DNA from: JAWOJF01 sp046481785
GTDB taxonomy: Bacteria; Bacteroidota; Ignavibacteria; Ignavibacteriales; Ignavibacteriaceae
Reading direction: 5' to 3'
NCBI GenBank assembly: GCA_046481785.1
Contig: JAWOJF010000373.1
Coordinates: forward strand, 1 to 7,220
DNA: 7,220 bases
Below are positions 6,021 to 7,220 of this stretch, piece by piece; position 1 is the stretch's first letter, and each line of letters opens with the position of its first letter. Below the pieces are notes generated by a model. The model was not told the DNA's origin, ran no database searches, and saw nothing but the letters and a program-made list of their open reading frames with translations. The translations under genes and the position numbers were made by a program.

Positions 6021-6935
6021 TTATATCTTTATCCTGTTAATTGATAGCTTACTAAGATCCATAATTCCCAGTTTCATCTGGTCAGCTATTTTAATATGAT
6101 CAATTGTTTCCGGTTCAACTCCGAAAAGCTTAGCGGCTGCAGCATCTGCTGCAACAATATCAGTGGAAATGATCTGGGAACCCATAAAAAGAACATCTTG
6201 TTTTGAAACTCCCCTTGGGCCATATCTTTTTAAAACATTATAAGCATCTATAACATTCAGATCCGGTTTTCTGTAGGTAGTAAAATCTGCAATACACTGA
6301 TGCAGTCCATTCTGGTGCCAGTAGCCCCTGTCCCACACTACTCCCATCAGGTTTTTCATGCCTATAGTTAATGAAGAAGAAGAGTGGTGTTTAAGGATTG
6401 GAACGTTTATAAAAACATCCGAATCAAGAATTAATTCATGAACTTTGGCAGACTTAAGGGTTTTTGCATTTTTGATACTAACTTCATGGTAGTAACTTTC
6501 AGAGGCACCGGAAACTACTGTAGCCCCTGCATCCTTAGCTGCTTTTTCAATTCCGCTGCTGGAATAACATCTGGACCAGTTATCGCAGGTATTATCAAAA
6601 ACAAAAACTTTTTTTGCGCCTGCTTCATAACATCTTTTTATAATGTGGCTTACCAGTTTTGGATTAGTATTTCCCGCTCTTTCCGGTACAACATCCCACC
6701 CGATGTTTGGTTTTACTACAACAGTCTGGCCTTTTTTAACAAAAGCTTTTAAACCGCCGAGTGACTGAATGCCTTTATCAAACATTACATCAGGCTCACC
6801 CCCTCTTACGGCTGCCAAATCATATTTAGAATCGCCTGAAGATGCAAAGAGATTGGAATAACCTGTTAATCCAAGTGCAGTGGAGGCAATTACACTTGCT
6901 TGTACGCTTTTCTTTAAAAAATCCCGTCTTTTCAT
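6021..6935 (-). CDS. Tat-exported DUF362 protein
   Basis: This 304-residue protein begins MKRRDFLKKS, a clear twin-arginine motif. A hydrophobic stretch follows (about 11-27), with possible cleavage near FASS (30-33), so it should be exported folded to the periplasm. The body is a DUF362 domain, with VVVKPNIGW (72-80), the VFVFDNT strand (110-116), and the conserved KHHSSSSLTIGMKNLMG segment (182-198) near the presumed active-site cleft. It lacks the CxxCxxCxxxC ferredoxin repeats that some DUF362 proteins carry at the C terminus. Here the iron-sulfur clusters are on the next gene product instead. The family's activity is not established. The ATG at 6935 has a good purine-rich ribosome-binding site (GGGGAAGGGG) just upstream. 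It is the first gene of the minus-strand cluster and is probably translated together with the polyferredoxin. Confidence 0.87.
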   Translation of the reverse strand: MKRRDFLKKSVQASVIASTALGLTGYSNLFASSGDSKYDLAAVRGGEPDVMFDKGIQSLGGLKAFVKKGQTVVVKPNIGWDVVPERAGNTNPKLVSHIIKRCYEAGAKKVFVFDNTCDNWSRCYSSSGIEKAAKDAGATVVSGASESYYHEVSIKNAKTLKSAKVHELILDSDVFINVPILKHHSSSSLTIGMKNLMGVVWDRGYWHQNGLHQCIADFTTYRKPDLNVIDAYNVLKRYGPRGVSKQDVLFMGSQIISTDIVAADAAAAKLFGVEPETIDHIKIADQMKLGIMDLSKLSINRIKI

Positions 6936-7080
6936 TTTCCCCTTCCCCGTTAAAGTGGTAAATATTTAAGAATAAAATATATAAAAAAAAATTAATCTGC
7001 TTAAAAAATATGACAAATGGCCTTATATTAGTTATATCTGTCCAAAATAATAATTTTGTTTCGCAAATATTGAGATTAGC

Positions 7081-7220
7081 TATATCTATAAACATAACGT
7101 CCCTGACGGGACTTAAAACAGCAATGGATATTACCTAGACATATAGTTACCTGTTTATGGTATAAGTCCTTGTATTCCTGTAATTATTCAATTCCGCAGA
7201 GATTAAAATCCCGTAGGGAT
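7081..7220. repeat. Intergenic repeat element with paired hairpins and an inverted TATAAACA module
   Basis: Two short hairpins bracket the element: GTCCC-TGAC-GGGAC (7099-7112) and ATCCC-GTA-GGGAT (7208-7220, ending at the window edge). Their flanks are roughly inverted copies, with TCCCTGACGGGACTTAAA on the left and TCCCTACGGGATTTTAA on the right read in reverse. Just outside the first hairpin, TATATCTATAAACATAAC (7081-7098) recurs inverted as TATACCATAAACAGGTAAC (complement of 7146-7164). No protein is encoded. This looks like a small non-autonomous or REP/MITE-like intergenic element. From memory, similar TCCCTnACGGGA repeats are frequent in Bacteroidota-type genomes. The right boundary lies outside the window. 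Confidence 0.5.

Noticed and set aside
6976..7016. A sigma70 promoter for the DUF362 operon using a minus-strand TTGTCA at 7016-7011.
   Set aside because: The -35 match is good, but no -10 box occurs at 16-18 bp. The nearest TATATT is 29 bp away, so I do not annotate it.
6826..7095. A minus-strand open frame of 89 codons overlapping the DUF362 start and its leader.
   Set aside because: It is out of frame with the clear Tat-signal/DUF362 gene, has an aromatic low-complexity product and no ribosome-binding site.
7099..7220. The repeated TCCC/GGGA hairpins as a CRISPR array.
   Set aside because: The copies are inverted rather than direct, unequal in sequence, and there are only two of them. 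No regular spacer length is seen.

Overview
The window is AT-rich bacterial DNA. It probably comes from the Bacteroidota/Ignavibacteriota neighbourhood or a similar free-living Gram-negative lineage. That guess rests on three things: two proteins with twin-arginine (Tat) motifs, a secreted L-rhamnose-mutarotase-like protein paired with a sodium/sugar symporter, and intergenic palindromic repeats of the CCCTCTCC...GGAGAGGG and TCCCTGACGGGA kind. Several genes have clear Shine-Dalgarno sequences (AAGGAGG, AGGAG, AAGGGG), which is less typical of core Bacteroidota. The phylum is therefore only a guess.

Left part (1-2770). A truncated HxGH nucleotidyltransferase gene leaves the window on the minus strand. 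Across a 243-bp gap and in the opposite direction lies a two-gene operon: an exported protein with two RhaM-type mutarotase domains, then an SGLT-type sodium/solute symporter 14 bp downstream. A perfect 20-bp palindrome with a central CG, typical of LacI-family operators, lies between the likely -35 and -10 boxes. The simplest reading is a sugar-inducible uptake operon: the mutarotase equilibrates sugar anomers outside the cytoplasm and the symporter takes the sugar up. Only the first mutarotase domain keeps the catalytic residues.

Middle (2771-3064). Here the symporter operon and the minus-strand cluster converge. There is no gene. The stretch holds several foldable inverted repeats, a weak terminator-like hairpin and one copy of a dispersed-looking palindromic repeat.

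Right part (3065-6935). Four minus-strand genes are read from right to left: a Tat-exported DUF362 protein; a 522-residue membrane polyferredoxin that looks like NapH fused to NapG, with six 4Fe-4S motifs and a Tat-like segment inside the protein; a small PF13769 'virulence factor' family protein; and a free-standing zinc-type homocysteine S-methyltransferase. The gaps are 18, 53 and 161 bp. The first two genes form a tight redox pair and the last two resemble a one-carbon/methyl-transfer module. Whether all four work together is open. No catalytic oxidoreductase subunit (such as NapA), corrinoid protein or folate-binding methyltransferase is in the window.

Right edge (6936-7220). This is an AT-rich leader for the redox operon. 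It is followed by an intergenic repeat element made of two short hairpins and an inverted TATAAACA-containing module, which runs into the window edge.
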